A stretch of DNA of 64,000 nt from Streptomyces sp. YIM 121038 (GCF_006088715.1 NZ_CP030771.1:4030001-4094000), one strand, 5' to 3'. Positions 1 to 9,982 are shown, numbered from the stretch's first letter. The notes: generated by a model not told the origin, from the letters alone. A program made the numbers and translations.

Positions 1-551
1 CCACGGGGCAGATGGCGTACGTGCCCGCGCCGCCGCCGTGGCTCGCGGGGCGGTTCTCCGAGCTCGATCTGTCGGGGGTTCCGGACGGCCTGTGGCTGGC
101 GATACGGCAGTACCTGACGCGCATGGGGCAGTTGGATCCGCAGGTCGGCTGGGGCATGGCGGAGCGCCTCGCGGACGATCTGGTGGCGCGGACGGGCGCT
201 CCGGCTCCGGTGGGGGTGCCGCCGGCCGCGTTCCTGGCCGCCGTGGTGCACGAGCGGCAGGCGCGGGAGGCGCAGCGGGCCTTCGGCGGGGCCGCGACCG
301 AAGGGAGTGCGCCGTACCCGGGCTCCTATACGCCGGTGGCGTACGCCCCGAGTGCGCCCGGCTCCCCCACCCCCGTCCCGTATCCCCCGTCGGCCCCTCA
401 CGCCCCGCTGCCCTCGGCCGGGCAGTGGGCTCCGCCGTCGTCCGGTGCGGCGGACGCGGAGGCGCCCCGGGCCGTACCGCGTGCCGTGCCGGAGTCCGGG
501 CCGCGTGATGAGCCGCGGCAGCCCTCGACGGGCTTCGTGCCGCCGGCGTAG
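1..551 (+). CDS. RDD family membrane protein, C-terminal part (5' end outside window)
   Basis: The frame is already open at the first base, with Thr-Gly-Gln before the first in-frame Met at 12, so this is the 3' end of a longer gene. The visible part is the soluble tail that follows the membrane segments in actinobacterial RDD proteins: a Pro-rich YVPAPPPWLAGR stretch, then an amphipathic region (LSGVPDGLWLAIRQYLTRMG) and a conserved helix (FLAAVVHERQAREAQRAFGG). A low-complexity Pro/Ser/Ala tail ends the protein. Its role is unknown; the family is an integral membrane one. It converges on the next gene with 8 bp between stop codons and no obvious terminator. Confidence 0.7.
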   Translation, partial: TGQMAYVPAPPPWLAGRFSELDLSGVPDGLWLAIRQYLTRMGQLDPQVGWGMAERLADDLVARTGAPAPVGVPPAAFLAAVVHERQAREAQRAFGGAATEGSAPYPGSYTPVAYAPSAPGSPTPVPYPPSAPHAPLPSAGQWAPPSSGAADAEAPRAVPRAVPESGPRDEPRQPSTGFVPPA

Positions 552-559
552 GGCGGGCG

Positions 560-1174
560 TCAGGGGAAGGTCGACGGTGGCGACTCGAGGTGTTCGAGCT
601 CGATGCCGGGGGCCGCGAGGACGACGTCGCCGCTGAGGTGGACGGTGTGCTGCTCCCCCGTGTCCAGGGCTGTGACCTGGTATTCGTCCACGGTCAGCGG
701 GCCGTTGTCAGTGGCGTGTGCTTCTCTCGTCAGCAGGGCCCAGGACTGGTCGAGGGTGCGCGGCGCCAGGACCGGGTCCGTGAAGGCGACCAGGCGGACG
801 CGGGTCGCGGGGGAATCGGGGGTGAGGCGCAGCAGCCGGGCGGTGGCGACGAGGAAGGCGGGGGACGTGCCGGTGAAGGCATGAGCGGGGGCGTTGTTCT
901 CGGTGGCGTGCGCGCCGGTGGCGTCGGTGCGGACCCAGGTGACGCCGTCGAGGGCGGCGGCCCGCACATGCCAGCCGGAGGCGTTCAGTTCGAGACGGAT
1001 GGGGCGGCCCAGTTCGTCGACGGCCAGGTCGACGGAGCCCGTGTGGTCGCCGGAGGGGGCGGTGCGCTGGGCGACGTAGCGCCAGCCGGAGGGGCCGGGC
1101 GCGCACTGGAAGTGTTCTTCAGCCAGGGGGGTGTGATCGTGCGGATCGTGCAGCGAATAGCGACCGCGGGGCAT
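560..1174 (-). CDS. conserved hypothetical protein (204 aa)
   Basis: I do not recognise this family. The protein is 204 residues and soluble, with no signal peptide or membrane segment. It starts MPRGRYSLHDPHDHTPLAEE and contains GWRYVAQR and LNASGWHVRAA motifs and a beta-rich C-terminal half, which suggests a beta-barrel or lipocalin-like ligand-binding fold (inference only). The ATG at 1174 is chosen because AAGGA lies about 10 nt upstream. The frame stays open further upstream, but that part is repetitive and has poor codon structure. It is transcribed away from ahcY and converges on the RDD gene. Confidence 0.6.
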   Translation of the reverse strand: MPRGRYSLHDPHDHTPLAEEHFQCAPGPSGWRYVAQRTAPSGDHTGSVDLAVDELGRPIRLELNASGWHVRAAALDGVTWVRTDATGAHATENNAPAHAFTGTSPAFLVATARLLRLTPDSPATRVRLVAFTDPVLAPRTLDQSWALLTREAHATDNGPLTVDEYQVTALDTGEQHTVHLSGDVVLAAPGIELEHLESPPSTFP

Positions 1175-1692
1175 GGGGCTCGGTCCTTGTCGGGGGACGT
1201 GCGGTAGGGCGTCGTCGACGCTGTGGAGCGTCGGGCAGAGCGTATGGAGCAGCGTATGGAGGTCGTGGGGCGAGCGTACGGAGCCTTCTGAGGCGAGCCG
1301 TCGGAGGGTCCGCGCAGTCGAGTGCCGGGAGCTCGTGAGCTGAGAGCTCGTGAGCCGAGGGCCGGTGGGTCGCAGACCCGTGGGTCGCAGACCCGTGAAG
1401 CAGTGCGCCGTCAGGGATGCGGAGTCGGGCGCCCTGGCGGTGGGGCTGCCGAGGTCTGCCGTGGGGCTGCTGGCCGGCCCTGGGCTTGCGGGGTGACCAC
1501 GACGCGGTCCGCGCCAGTACATCCAGTACATGACGCGGTCCGGGCCAATACGCCGACAGGCCCCCGCCACGACGGCGAGGGCCTGCTGGAGACGTACGGC
1601 CGGAGTCGACCGGACGGGCCGGGCACCGCCCAGGAAGTCGGGAACGGCCCGAGGTGGGCCGCTCCGTGATCAGGGGCGGTACGCGGGCCGGA
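1175..1692. other. 518-bp intergenic region with short repeats
   Basis: No convincing gene. It holds small direct repeats (listed separately), a doubled AGCGTATGGAG near 1240, a doubled CAGTACAT near 1520, and a weak hairpin at 1645-1661 (CGGCCC/GGGCCG) that could end ahcY transcription. The rest shows nothing recognisable. Confidence 0.4.
1329..1394. repeat. two adjacent short tandem duplications
   Basis: GAGCTCGTGAGC occurs at 1329-1340 and 1344-1355. It is followed by a perfect head-to-tail 15-bp duplication GTGGGTCGCAGACCC at 1365-1379 and 1380-1394, each copy containing a GGGT/ACCC mini-hairpin. This looks like recent slippage in intergenic DNA. Confidence 0.7.
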
Positions 1693-3147
<1,455 letters not shown>

Positions 3148-3318
3148 GATGAGCTGCTCCTCGTGATGGGTCGAGGGTGGGCATGGCTGATCTGCGGCGT
3201 CGGGGTACGGAGACACACCGGCGCGCGCAGCGCAGTCCGTCGGAGGCCCTCTCTCCCTCGGCCGGTCCAGGAGCGGACCGCCCGACCGCCATCAGCAGCG
3301 ACGTCTGGCACTGTCACG

Positions 3319-3349
3319 AATCTACACCGATCGGCGCAGTGAGCCACAA
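3319..3349 (-). promoter_or_regulatory. candidate ahcY promoter
   Basis: On the minus strand TTGTGG and TAGATT lie 19 bp apart (17 bp to the overlapping TGTAGA). This would give a leader of about 165 nt. I compared that leader with remembered SAM and SAH riboswitch cores and saw no match. Confidence 0.3.
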
Positions 3350-3399
3350 GGGTGCCGGGAGATGGGCCGTGGCTGAATCACGACCTTGCCCGGGGCTGA

Positions 3400-3444
3400 G
3401 CAAAGGCCATCAGTCCATGATGAACCAGGACCTTTGCGCTTTTA
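3400..3444 (+). promoter_or_regulatory. hairpin plus T-run upstream of the PTS gene
   Basis: GCAAAGG (3400-3406) and CCTTTGC (3431-3437) can pair around a 24-nt loop and are followed by CTTTTAC. The form is like an intrinsic terminator inside the leader of the downstream PTS gene. It could be an attenuator, or the end of an upstream transcript. The remaining intergenic bases 3148-3527 hold nothing else I can name. Confidence 0.3.
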
Positions 3445-3527
3445 CTCCTGTCCCTGTCTGTTGCAGGATGCCTGGAGATCGGGAACATATGCGCGATCTT
3501 GTTCGGTCAAGGCGTTAGGAGAACCAC

Positions 3528-5705
3528 GTGACCAGTCCGGCCGACCCCCCGACCGGCGCCGACGGGCAGAAGAGGCTGAAGCTGCTCGCGGTGACCGCCT
3601 GCCCGACCGGCATCGCCCACACGTACATGGCGGCGGAGAAGCTCCAGCAGGCCGCCGACCGTCTCGGCGTCGACATGAAGGTGGAGACGCAAGGCTCGAT
3701 CGGGGCCGAGAACGTGCTGTCTGACAACGATGTCAGAGAGGCGGACGGCATCATCATCGCGGCCGACAAGGACGTGGACCGCGGCAGGTTCGCGGGCAAG
3801 CGCGTGCTGTCCGTCGGGGCTTCCGAGGGCATCAGCCACCCCGAGCGGCTGATCGAGCGGGTCGGGAGCGCGCCCGTACAGGGCGGCGACGGCGCCGGGA
3901 GCGGCGGCACGGGTGCGGCCACCGGCGGCGGGGGCGGGGGCGGCGGCCGGGAGCGGAGCGTCGCGTACAAGGCGCTGATGAACGGCGTCTCGTACATGAT
4001 CCCGTTCGTCGTGGTCGGCGGTCTGCTGATCGCGATCTCGCTGTCGCTCGGCGGGCACACCGACCCGAAGGGCGGGCTCGTCATCCCGGACGACTCGTTC
4101 TGGATGCACGTGAACCAGATCGGCGTCATCGGGTTCACGCTGATGGTGCCGATCCTGTCGGGGTACATCGCGTACGCGATCGGGGACCGGCCCGCCCTGG
4201 TGCCGGGCATGATCGGCGGCTGGATCGCCAACACCGGTGAGCTGTACGACTCCAAGGCGGGGGCGGGCTTCATCGGGGCGATCGTGACCGGGTTCCTGGC
4301 CGGGTATCTGGTGCTGTGGATCAAGAAGGTCAAGGTCCCGAAGTTCGTCCAGCCGATCATGCCGATCATCGTGATCCCGATCCTGGCGACGAGCGCGCTC
4401 GGGCTCTTCTTCATCTACGTCATCGGCAAACCGATCTCGTGGGTCTTCGAGCATCTGACGGACTGGCTCAGCGGGATGACGGGCACGAGCGCGATCCTGC
4501 TCGGCGCGATCCTGGGGCTGATGATCGCCTTCGACATGGGCGGTCCGGTCAACAAGACGGCGTTCCTGTTCGGCGCGGGGCTCATCGCCACCGGCAACCA
4601 GACCGTCATGGGCATGTGCGCGGCCGCGATTCCGGTGATGCCGCTCGGGCAGGGGCTCGCGACGTTGATCCGCAAGCGGCTGTACACGGAGCAGGAGCGG
4701 GAGACCGGGCTCGCGTCGCTGTTCATGGGGTTGTTCGGGATTTCGGAAGGCGCTATTCCGTTTGCGGCCGCGCGGCCCGCGCAGGTCATTCCCGCGAACA
4801 TGCTCGGCGGTGCCGTGGCCGGTGCGATCGCGGGCCTCGCGAGCGTGAAGGACGCGGTGCCGCACGGCGGGCCGATCGTCGCGGTGCTCGGTGCGGTCGG
4901 CGGTGTGCCGATGTTCTTCGTCGCCGTGGCCGCGGGAACGGCCGTCACCGCCCTCGCCACCGTGTCGCTGGTGGATCTGAGCGAGCGGAGGCGGCGCGGG
5001 GTGCCGGTCGGCGGGGCGGGCGTGGCCGCCGAGCCGGTGCCGGCGGGTGTGGGCGCGGGGGCCGGTGGGGCGGCTGTGGCCGGGGCCGCGGCCGTCGCCG
5101 CACGGACCGGAGGGCGGGAGTCCGCCGCCTCGGCCCCGGTGGCCGCTCCCCCGGTGGCCGCTCCTCCGGTGGCCGCTTCCCCGGTGGCCGCTTCCCCGGT
5201 GGCCGCTTCCCCGGAGGCCGCTTCCCCGGTGGCCGAGGGTGCCGCGCCCGAGGTCCTCTCGGGCTATCTCACCCGGCAGACCGTCAAGGTCGAGCTCGCC
5301 GCCGCCGACAAGGAGGCCGCGATCCGCGAGATGGCCGGACTGCTCGCGCGTACCGGCAAGGTCACCGATGTGGAGGAGCTGGTCCGGACGGCGCTCGCGC
5401 GCGAGGCACAGGGCACCACGGGGCTCGGTGAGGAGATCGCTATCCCGCATGCCAAGACCGACGCGGTGACCTCGCCGGTCGTGGGCTTCGCGCGGTCGGC
5501 CGAGGGCATCGAGTGGGGGTCGCTCGACGGCACGAAGGCCAAGCTGATCTTCATGATCTCCGTGCCTGAGGCCGCCGCGGGCGACGAGCACCTGCGGATC
5601 CTCGCGCTGCTGTCGCGGAAGCTCATGGATGGAGGGTTCCGGGGGCGGCTTGTGGCCGCGGCGGATGAGGCCGCGGTGCTGGAGGTGCTGCGGGAGGTTC
5701 AGTGA
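3528..5705 (+). CDS. fructose-family PTS permease, fused IIB-IIC-IIA
   Basis: Phosphoenolpyruvate-dependent sugar transporter of the fructose superfamily. IIB (about residues 15-115) carries the phosphocysteine loop ACPTGIAHT with Cys25. IIC (about 145-480) is a multi-span channel with the FDMGGPVNK and FGISEGAIPFA motifs. IIA (about 585-725) has GLGEEIAIPHAKTD with the phosphorylatable His641. The B-C-A order differs from the A-B-C order of many fructose permeases. IIC and IIA are joined by a linker of repeated PVAAS/P units. The start is GTG with TAGGAG six bases upstream. No 1-phosphofructokinase or repressor gene is adjacent, so the substrate is not certain. Confidence 0.93.
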   Translation: MTSPADPPTGADGQKRLKLLAVTACPTGIAHTYMAAEKLQQAADRLGVDMKVETQGSIGAENVLSDNDVREADGIIIAADKDVDRGRFAGKRVLSVGASEGISHPERLIERVGSAPVQGGDGAGSGGTGAATGGGGGGGGRERSVAYKALMNGVSYMIPFVVVGGLLIAISLSLGGHTDPKGGLVIPDDSFWMHVNQIGVIGFTLMVPILSGYIAYAIGDRPALVPGMIGGWIANTGELYDSKAGAGFIGAIVTGFLAGYLVLWIKKVKVPKFVQPIMPIIVIPILATSALGLFFIYVIGKPISWVFEHLTDWLSGMTGTSAILLGAILGLMIAFDMGGPVNKTAFLFGAGLIATGNQTVMGMCAAAIPVMPLGQGLATLIRKRLYTEQERETGLASLFMGLFGISEGAIPFAAARPAQVIPANMLGGAVAGAIAGLASVKDAVPHGGPIVAVLGAVGGVPMFFVAVAAGTAVTALATVSLVDLSERRRRGVPVGGAGVAAEPVPAGVGAGAGGAAVAGAAAVAARTGGRESAASAPVAAPPVAAPPVAASPVAASPVAASPEAASPVAEGAAPEVLSGYLTRQTVKVELAAADKEAAIREMAGLLARTGKVTDVEELVRTALAREAQGTTGLGEEIAIPHAKTDAVTSPVVGFARSAEGIEWGSLDGTKAKLIFMISVPEAAAGDEHLRILALLSRKLMDGGFRGRLVAAADEAAVLEVLREVQ
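5136..5240 (+). repeat. seven 15-bp tandem units inside the PTS gene
   Basis: Seven head-to-tail copies of roughly CCGGTGGCCGCTTCC, the inner ones nearly identical, encode the PVAAS linker between IIC and IIA. The 15-bp period keeps frame, so copy-number change would alter linker length without breaking the protein. Confidence 0.85.
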
Positions 5706-5721
5706 GTCCGGTCCTTGGTAC

Positions 5722-5772
5722 GTGAGAGGGGCCCCGCACCTGGTGGTTGGGATGCCGTTGGCGAATTCGGGG
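5722..5772 (+). repeat. left terminal inverted repeat of the IS
   Basis: It matches the reverse complement of 7522-7572 at the outer 19 and inner 24 positions. The 8 bases between (TGGTGGTT, 5741-5748) are instead the exact reverse complement of what the pairing predicts, so this core reads in the same direction at both ends of the element. Confidence 0.88.
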
Positions 5773-5781
5773 CTCTGCGTG

Positions 5782-5824
5782 ACGTCGGCCTTCAAGACCT
5801 GGTTGTGGTCTTGAAGGCCGACGT
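5782..5824 (+). terminator. perfect 18-bp hairpin inside the IS left end
   Basis: ACGTCGGCCTTCAAGACC and its exact reverse complement flank a 7-nt loop (5800-5806). It lies between the left terminal repeat and the transposase start. There is no U-tract. The likely role is to block read-through transcription or translation from outside from raising transposase levels, as described for other IS families; alternatively it is a transposase recognition structure. Confidence 0.6.
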
Positions 5825-5845
5825 TGTCGTATGGGGTGGGTGTCG

Positions 5846-7516
5846 ATGTCGATGCGTCCGATCGGAGATGGGGAGATCCCCGCGGAGACGGTGCGGGTGG
5901 CCCAGGCGGCGTTCCCGAAGGGCAGTCTGGCGATCCGGTTGCGGGATGAGCTGGGGGTGCTGTTCCGGGACGAGCAGTTCGCGGATCTGTTCCCGTCCCG
6001 GGGCAAGCCGGCCTGGTCCCCGGGCCGGCTCGCGCTGGTGTCGGTACTCCAGTTCGCCGAGGGGCTGCCCGATCGGCAGGCGGCCCTGGCGGTGCGGGCC
6101 CGGATCGACTGGAAATACGCCCTGGGCCTGGAGCTTACCGACCCGGGCTTCGACTACTCCGTACTCAGCGAGTTCCGCACCCGGCTGGTCGAGGCGGAAG
6201 CGGGGCAGCAGGTCTTCGACCACGTCCTGGAGTCCGCCCGGAAGGCGGGAATGCTGAAGGCGCCAGGCAGGGCCCGCACCGACTCCACCCACGTACTGGC
6301 CGCGATCCGGTCGCTGAACCGGCTGGAGTTCGTCATCGAGACCCTGCGCGCTGCGCTCAACGCACTCGCCGCTGCGGCCCCCAACTGGCTGTCCGCCCAC
6401 GCTGATCCGGCCTGGTTCGACCGGTATGCCACCCGGCCGGAGGACTACTGGCTGCCCTCCGGCAAGGCCAAGCGGACCGAGTTGGCCGAGCAGACCGGCC
6501 GGGACGGCATGCGCCTGCTGGCCGACGTGCACGCCGCCGGGGCGCCCGTGTGGCTGCGCGAGCTGCCCGCCGTCCAGATCCTGCGCCGGGCCTGGGTTCA
6601 GCAGTACGTGTTCGATACGGAGGGCGAGGTGCGATGGCGGGACCCAAAAGAGTGCCCGCCGGGTGCTCTTCGCCTGGTCAGCCCCTATGACACCGACGCT
6701 CGCGCGAGTGTGAAGCGGGATATCAAGTGGGACGGTTTCAAGGTCCATTTGACCGAGACCTGCGATGCGGACACGTCTCACCTGATCACGAACGTGCTGA
6801 CGCAGGACGCTACCGTCCAGGACAGCACGGCCACCAACCTGGTCCACGACGCCCTCGCCGCCAGGGACCTTCTGCCCGGCGAGCATCTACTGGACGCTGG
6901 CTACATCGACGGACCCCGCATCGTCACCGCCGATCGTCAGTACGGCATCACCCTGACCGGCCCCATCCGCGGCAACACCACTGCCCAGGCCAGCGGCCCC
7001 TACAGCCAGAGCGCCTTCGCCATCGACTGGCAGAGCCAGACCGTGACCTGCCCGAACGGCAAGAACGCCACCCAATGGCGGGACAAGATCTCCGATCGTG
7101 GCGCCCCCATCATCATCGTCCGGTTCTCACCCGCTGACTGCCGCACTTGCCCCGCGCGCCCCGAGTGCGTGAGCTCACCCCGAGCCGCGAGAAGGGAAAT
7201 CACCCTGCGGCCCCGGGCCGAACACGAGGCGATCCAACAGGCCCGTGCAGCCCAGGGCACTCCCGAGTGGCGGGAACGCTACGCGGCCCGCAACGGCATC
7301 GAGGGCACCCTCTCCCACGCTGTTCACACCGCCGGTCTGCGCCGGTGCCGCTACCGCGGACTCGCCAGAACCCGCCTCCAGCACCAGCTCACCGCAACCG
7401 CGATCAACCTTGCCCGCCTCGACGCCCACCTCACCGGAACACCCCTGGCCCGGACCCGCACCAGCCACTTCGCACGACTTCGCCCCGCCGACCAAACGAT
7501 CGACGGGGCGAAGTAG
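5846..7516 (+). CDS. IS1182-family DDE transposase
   Basis: Catalyses excision and insertion of the surrounding element. The protein is 556 residues with an N-terminal DUF772-type DNA-binding region (QFAEGLPDRQAALAVRARID) and an RNase-H-like catalytic core. Likely catalytic residues are Asp146 in RTDSTHV, Asp350 in LLDAGYID and Glu486 in NGIEGT. A four-Cys insertion (CPNGK, CRTCPARPEC) precedes the last acidic residue, as in this family. The frame is uninterrupted, so it is probably active. ATG 5846 is preferred (MSMRP is a common family start); ATG 5831 and 5852 are alternatives, and the ribosome site is weak at all of them. Confidence 0.9.
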   Translation: MSMRPIGDGEIPAETVRVAQAAFPKGSLAIRLRDELGVLFRDEQFADLFPSRGKPAWSPGRLALVSVLQFAEGLPDRQAALAVRARIDWKYALGLELTDPGFDYSVLSEFRTRLVEAEAGQQVFDHVLESARKAGMLKAPGRARTDSTHVLAAIRSLNRLEFVIETLRAALNALAAAAPNWLSAHADPAWFDRYATRPEDYWLPSGKAKRTELAEQTGRDGMRLLADVHAAGAPVWLRELPAVQILRRAWVQQYVFDTEGEVRWRDPKECPPGALRLVSPYDTDARASVKRDIKWDGFKVHLTETCDADTSHLITNVLTQDATVQDSTATNLVHDALAARDLLPGEHLLDAGYIDGPRIVTADRQYGITLTGPIRGNTTAQASGPYSQSAFAIDWQSQTVTCPNGKNATQWRDKISDRGAPIIIVRFSPADCRTCPARPECVSSPRAARREITLRPRAEHEAIQQARAAQGTPEWRERYAARNGIEGTLSHAVHTAGLRRCRYRGLARTRLQHQLTATAINLARLDAHLTGTPLARTRTSHFARLRPADQTIDGAK

Positions 7517-7521
7517 CAGGA

Positions 7522-7572
7522 CCCCGAATTCGCCAACGGCATCCCTGGTGGTTGGTGCGGGGCCCCTCTCAC
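7522..7572 (-). repeat. right terminal inverted repeat of the IS
   Basis: Mate of 5722-5772. On the plus strand the 8-bp core TGGTGGTT lies at 7546-7553, in the same orientation as at the left end, although the flanking 19- and 24-bp arms are inverted. Confidence 0.88.
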
Positions 7573-7640
7573 GTACGCCCTGTTTCAACGGTTGCTCGGC
7601 GCTGTGGGCTGTGCCCCCAGGGGGGAGGGCTTCGGCCCGG

Positions 7641-8573
7641 TCAGCTGCCCGTCGTCGCCGCGTCCTCGCGGTATATGTCCGGCTCCAAGTAGATGACCCG
7701 GGCGATCGGGACCGCCTCGCGGATGCGGGTCTCGGCGGCGTTGATGGCGTCGGCGATCTCGCGGGCGGTGTCGTCGTGCTGGACGGCGATCTTGGCGGCG
7801 ACGAGCAGCTCCTCCGGGCCGAGGTGGAGGGTGCGCATGTGGATGATGCGGGTGACGGTGTCGCCGTCGACGATGGCCTTCTCGATCTTCTCGACCTCTT
7901 CGGTGCCCGCGGCCTCGCCGAGCAGCAGCGACTTGGTCTCGGCCGCGAGGACGATCGCGATGAGGATCAGCAGGGCGCCGATGCAGAGCGTGCCGACGCC
8001 GTCCCAGACGCCGTCGCCCGTGGCGAGCGCGAGGCCGACGCCGCCGAGCGCGAGGACCAGGCCGACGAGGGCGCCGAAGTCCTCCAGGAGGACGACGGGC
8101 AGCTCGGGTGCCTTGGCGCGGCGGATGAAATCCTTCCAGGAGAGCGAGCCGCGCAGGGTGTTGGACTCCTTGATGGCCGTCCGGAAGGAGAACGACTCGG
8201 CGATGATGGCGAACACCAGGACGCCGACCGGCCAGTACCAGTGCTCGATGTCGTGCGGGTGCTTGATCTTCTCGTAGCCCTCGTAGAGGGCGAACATGCC
8301 GCCTACGGAGAAGAGCACGATGGAGACGAGGAACGCGTAGATGTAGCGCTCGCGGCCGTACCCGAAGGGGTGTTGCGGAGTGGCCTCGCGCTGGGCCTTC
8401 TTGCCGCCGAGGAGCAGCAGGCCCTGGTTGCCGGAGTCGGCGAGCGAGTGCACGCTCTCGGCCAGCATCGACGACGAGCCGCTGAAGAGGAACGCCACGA
8501 ACTTGGCCACCGCGATCGCGAGGTTGGCGCCGAGTGCCGCCACGATCGCCTTTGTTCCGCCTGACGCACTCAT
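7641..8573 (-). CDS. cation diffusion facilitator (CDF) family metal exporter
   Basis: Membrane antiporter that moves divalent cations such as Zn2+, Co2+ or Fe2+ out of the cytoplasm in exchange for protons. It has 310 residues. The N-terminal signature SMLAESVHSLADSGNQ supplies the TM2 His/Asp metal site, and EDFGALVGL provides the TM5 acidic residues. About six membrane segments are followed by a cytoplasmic ferredoxin-like domain ending in a regulatory tail. ATG 8573 (MSASGG) is the first Met of the conserved region. It follows manA in the same direction 138 bp downstream and may be read through from the mannose operon. Metal specificity cannot be told. Confidence 0.92.
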   Translation of the reverse strand: MSASGGTKAIVAALGANLAIAVAKFVAFLFSGSSSMLAESVHSLADSGNQGLLLLGGKKAQREATPQHPFGYGRERYIYAFLVSIVLFSVGGMFALYEGYEKIKHPHDIEHWYWPVGVLVFAIIAESFSFRTAIKESNTLRGSLSWKDFIRRAKAPELPVVLLEDFGALVGLVLALGGVGLALATGDGVWDGVGTLCIGALLILIAIVLAAETKSLLLGEAAGTEEVEKIEKAIVDGDTVTRIIHMRTLHLGPEELLVAAKIAVQHDDTAREIADAINAAETRIREAVPIARVIYLEPDIYREDAATTGS

Positions 8574-8711
8574 GTGTGCCCGTTGTCCCTTCCGTTGCGT
8601 GCCGCGCCTGCCGCGTGACACGCGTACGTTCTCCGTTCCGCGACGGCCGGGCGCCGATGGGCCCGGCCGGTGCGGTGCGTCATTGTTGCAGCACGGGAGG
8701 CGTGGGGTGGG

Positions 8712-9863
8712 TCAGGCCACCACGGTGGCGCGGAAAAGGGTGCCGCTGCCGGAGACGTCGGCCTTCTCGTCCGCGGGGACGAACACGGATCCGCCGGGTG
8801 TCAGGGAGAGGTCGCCCACGCGGACCTCGCCCGCCGCGCAGAGCAGGATCTGCGGCGTTCCCGCGGTGAGGTCGTGCCGGGTGTCGCCCTCGGGCAGGAC
8901 GTAGCGGGAGAGCCGGAACTCGTCGATCGGCGTCTCGTAGACCTCTTCGCCGTCGGGGGACGCCTCGGGGCGCAGGATGCCGGGGTCGCTCGCCTCGAAG
9001 CGGACGACGCGCAGGAGTTCGGGCACGTCGACGTGCTTGGGGGTGAGGCCGCAGCGCAGCACGTTGTCGGAGTTGGCCATGATCTCGACGCCCATGCCGT
9101 TGAGGTAGGCGTGCGGGACCCCGGCGCCGAGGTAGAGGGCCTCGCCGGGCTTGAGGGTGACGTGGTTGAGCAGCATGGCGGCGATGACGCCGGGGTCGCC
9201 GGGGAAGTGGCGGGCCGCGTCGGCGTACGGGGCGTAAGGGCCGCCGAGGCGCTCGGCGACGGCCGCGGCCTCGGTGACCGCGCGCGCCATCTCCTCGCGG
9301 TCGGCGGTGAGGACGGCCGTGAGGACCTCGCGGAGGGCCGCGTCCTCGGGCTTGGCGCGCAGCAGGTCGACGTACGGCTTGAGGGAGTCCACGGCGAGGC
9401 CCTCGATGAGGTCGGCGGCCTCGGCGGGCGGGCGGAAGCCGCACAGGCCGTCGAACGGCGTGAGCGCGCAGATCAGTTCGGGCTTGTGGTTGGCGTCCTT
9501 GTAGTTGCGGTGGGGCGCGTCGAGGGGGACGCCGCGGGCCTCTTCGTCCTCGTAGCCCTCGCGGGCCTGCTCCAGGTCCGGGTGCACCTGTACGGACAGG
9601 GGGGCGCCCGCGGCGAGGATCTTCAGGAGGAAGGGCAGGCGCGGGCCGAACTTGTCGACGGCGCGGGGGCCGAGTTCGGCGCGCGGATCCTCGTCGATCA
9701 CCTCGTTGAGCGGCCCGCGCTCGGTGCGCGAGGGCGCGCCCGGGTGGGCGCCCATCCACATCTCGGCCTGCGGTTCGCCGGTCGGCTCGACGCCGAGGAG
9801 ACCCGCGATGGCGGTGGTGGAACCCCAGGCGTAGGGGCGGATGGTGTTGGTGAGGCGGTCCAC
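8712..9863 (-). CDS. manA: mannose-6-phosphate isomerase, class I
   Basis: Interconverts fructose-6-phosphate and mannose-6-phosphate, the entry step to GDP-mannose for lipomannans, glycoproteins and wall glycans. The 383-residue protein carries type I cupin zinc-site motifs: PLSVQVHPDLEQA and the EMWMGAHPGAPS segment, with KPELICAL and a downstream GVPHAYLNG. Members of this family bind zinc through one Gln, two His and a Glu, and those segments are present. It lies downstream of manB, a Trm112-like gene and an SIS gene on the same strand, the order also seen in mycobacteria. Confidence 0.96.
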   Translation of the reverse strand: MDRLTNTIRPYAWGSTTAIAGLLGVEPTGEPQAEMWMGAHPGAPSRTERGPLNEVIDEDPRAELGPRAVDKFGPRLPFLLKILAAGAPLSVQVHPDLEQAREGYEDEEARGVPLDAPHRNYKDANHKPELICALTPFDGLCGFRPPAEAADLIEGLAVDSLKPYVDLLRAKPEDAALREVLTAVLTADREEMARAVTEAAAVAERLGGPYAPYADAARHFPGDPGVIAAMLLNHVTLKPGEALYLGAGVPHAYLNGMGVEIMANSDNVLRCGLTPKHVDVPELLRVVRFEASDPGILRPEASPDGEEVYETPIDEFRLSRYVLPEGDTRHDLTAGTPQILLCAAGEVRVGDLSLTPGGSVFVPADEKADVSGSGTLFRATVVA

Positions 9864-9982
9864 GGAAGGGTCTCCCTTACGGGCGTGCGGGGACGCGGGC
9901 GGGCGCGTCCTTCGGTGCGGGTACGCGCGTGCCCCCTAGGGGTACGGGTGCACGCGGGCGGGCGCCCGTACGGGAGCCGGGG

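Larger units (their letters stand above)
5722..7572 (+). mobile_element. IS1182-family insertion sequence, complete (1851 bp)
   Basis: Bounded by 51-bp terminal inverted repeats (5722-5772 and 7522-7572) starting GTGAGAGGGGCCCCGCACC. The palindromic tetranucleotide GTAC flanks both ends (5718-5721 and 7573-7576), as expected for a 4-bp target duplication. It carries one intact transposase and a strong hairpin just inside the left end. It sits 16 bp after the PTS stop codon, between that gene and the convergent CDF exporter, so it breaks no gene but may have separated the PTS gene from its terminator. The exact boundary could shift by the palindrome. Confidence 0.88.

Noticed and set aside
1175..1570. 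Upstream extension of the hypothetical gene at 560-1174
   Set aside because: The frame is open, but its translation is repetitive (TGLRPTGLRPTG, LHTLLHTL) and a ribosome site favours the ATG at 1174.
3148..3318. SAM or SAH riboswitch in the ahcY leader
   Set aside because: The 170-nt leader was read against remembered cores of these riboswitches and no matching conserved loops were found. A covariance search would settle it.
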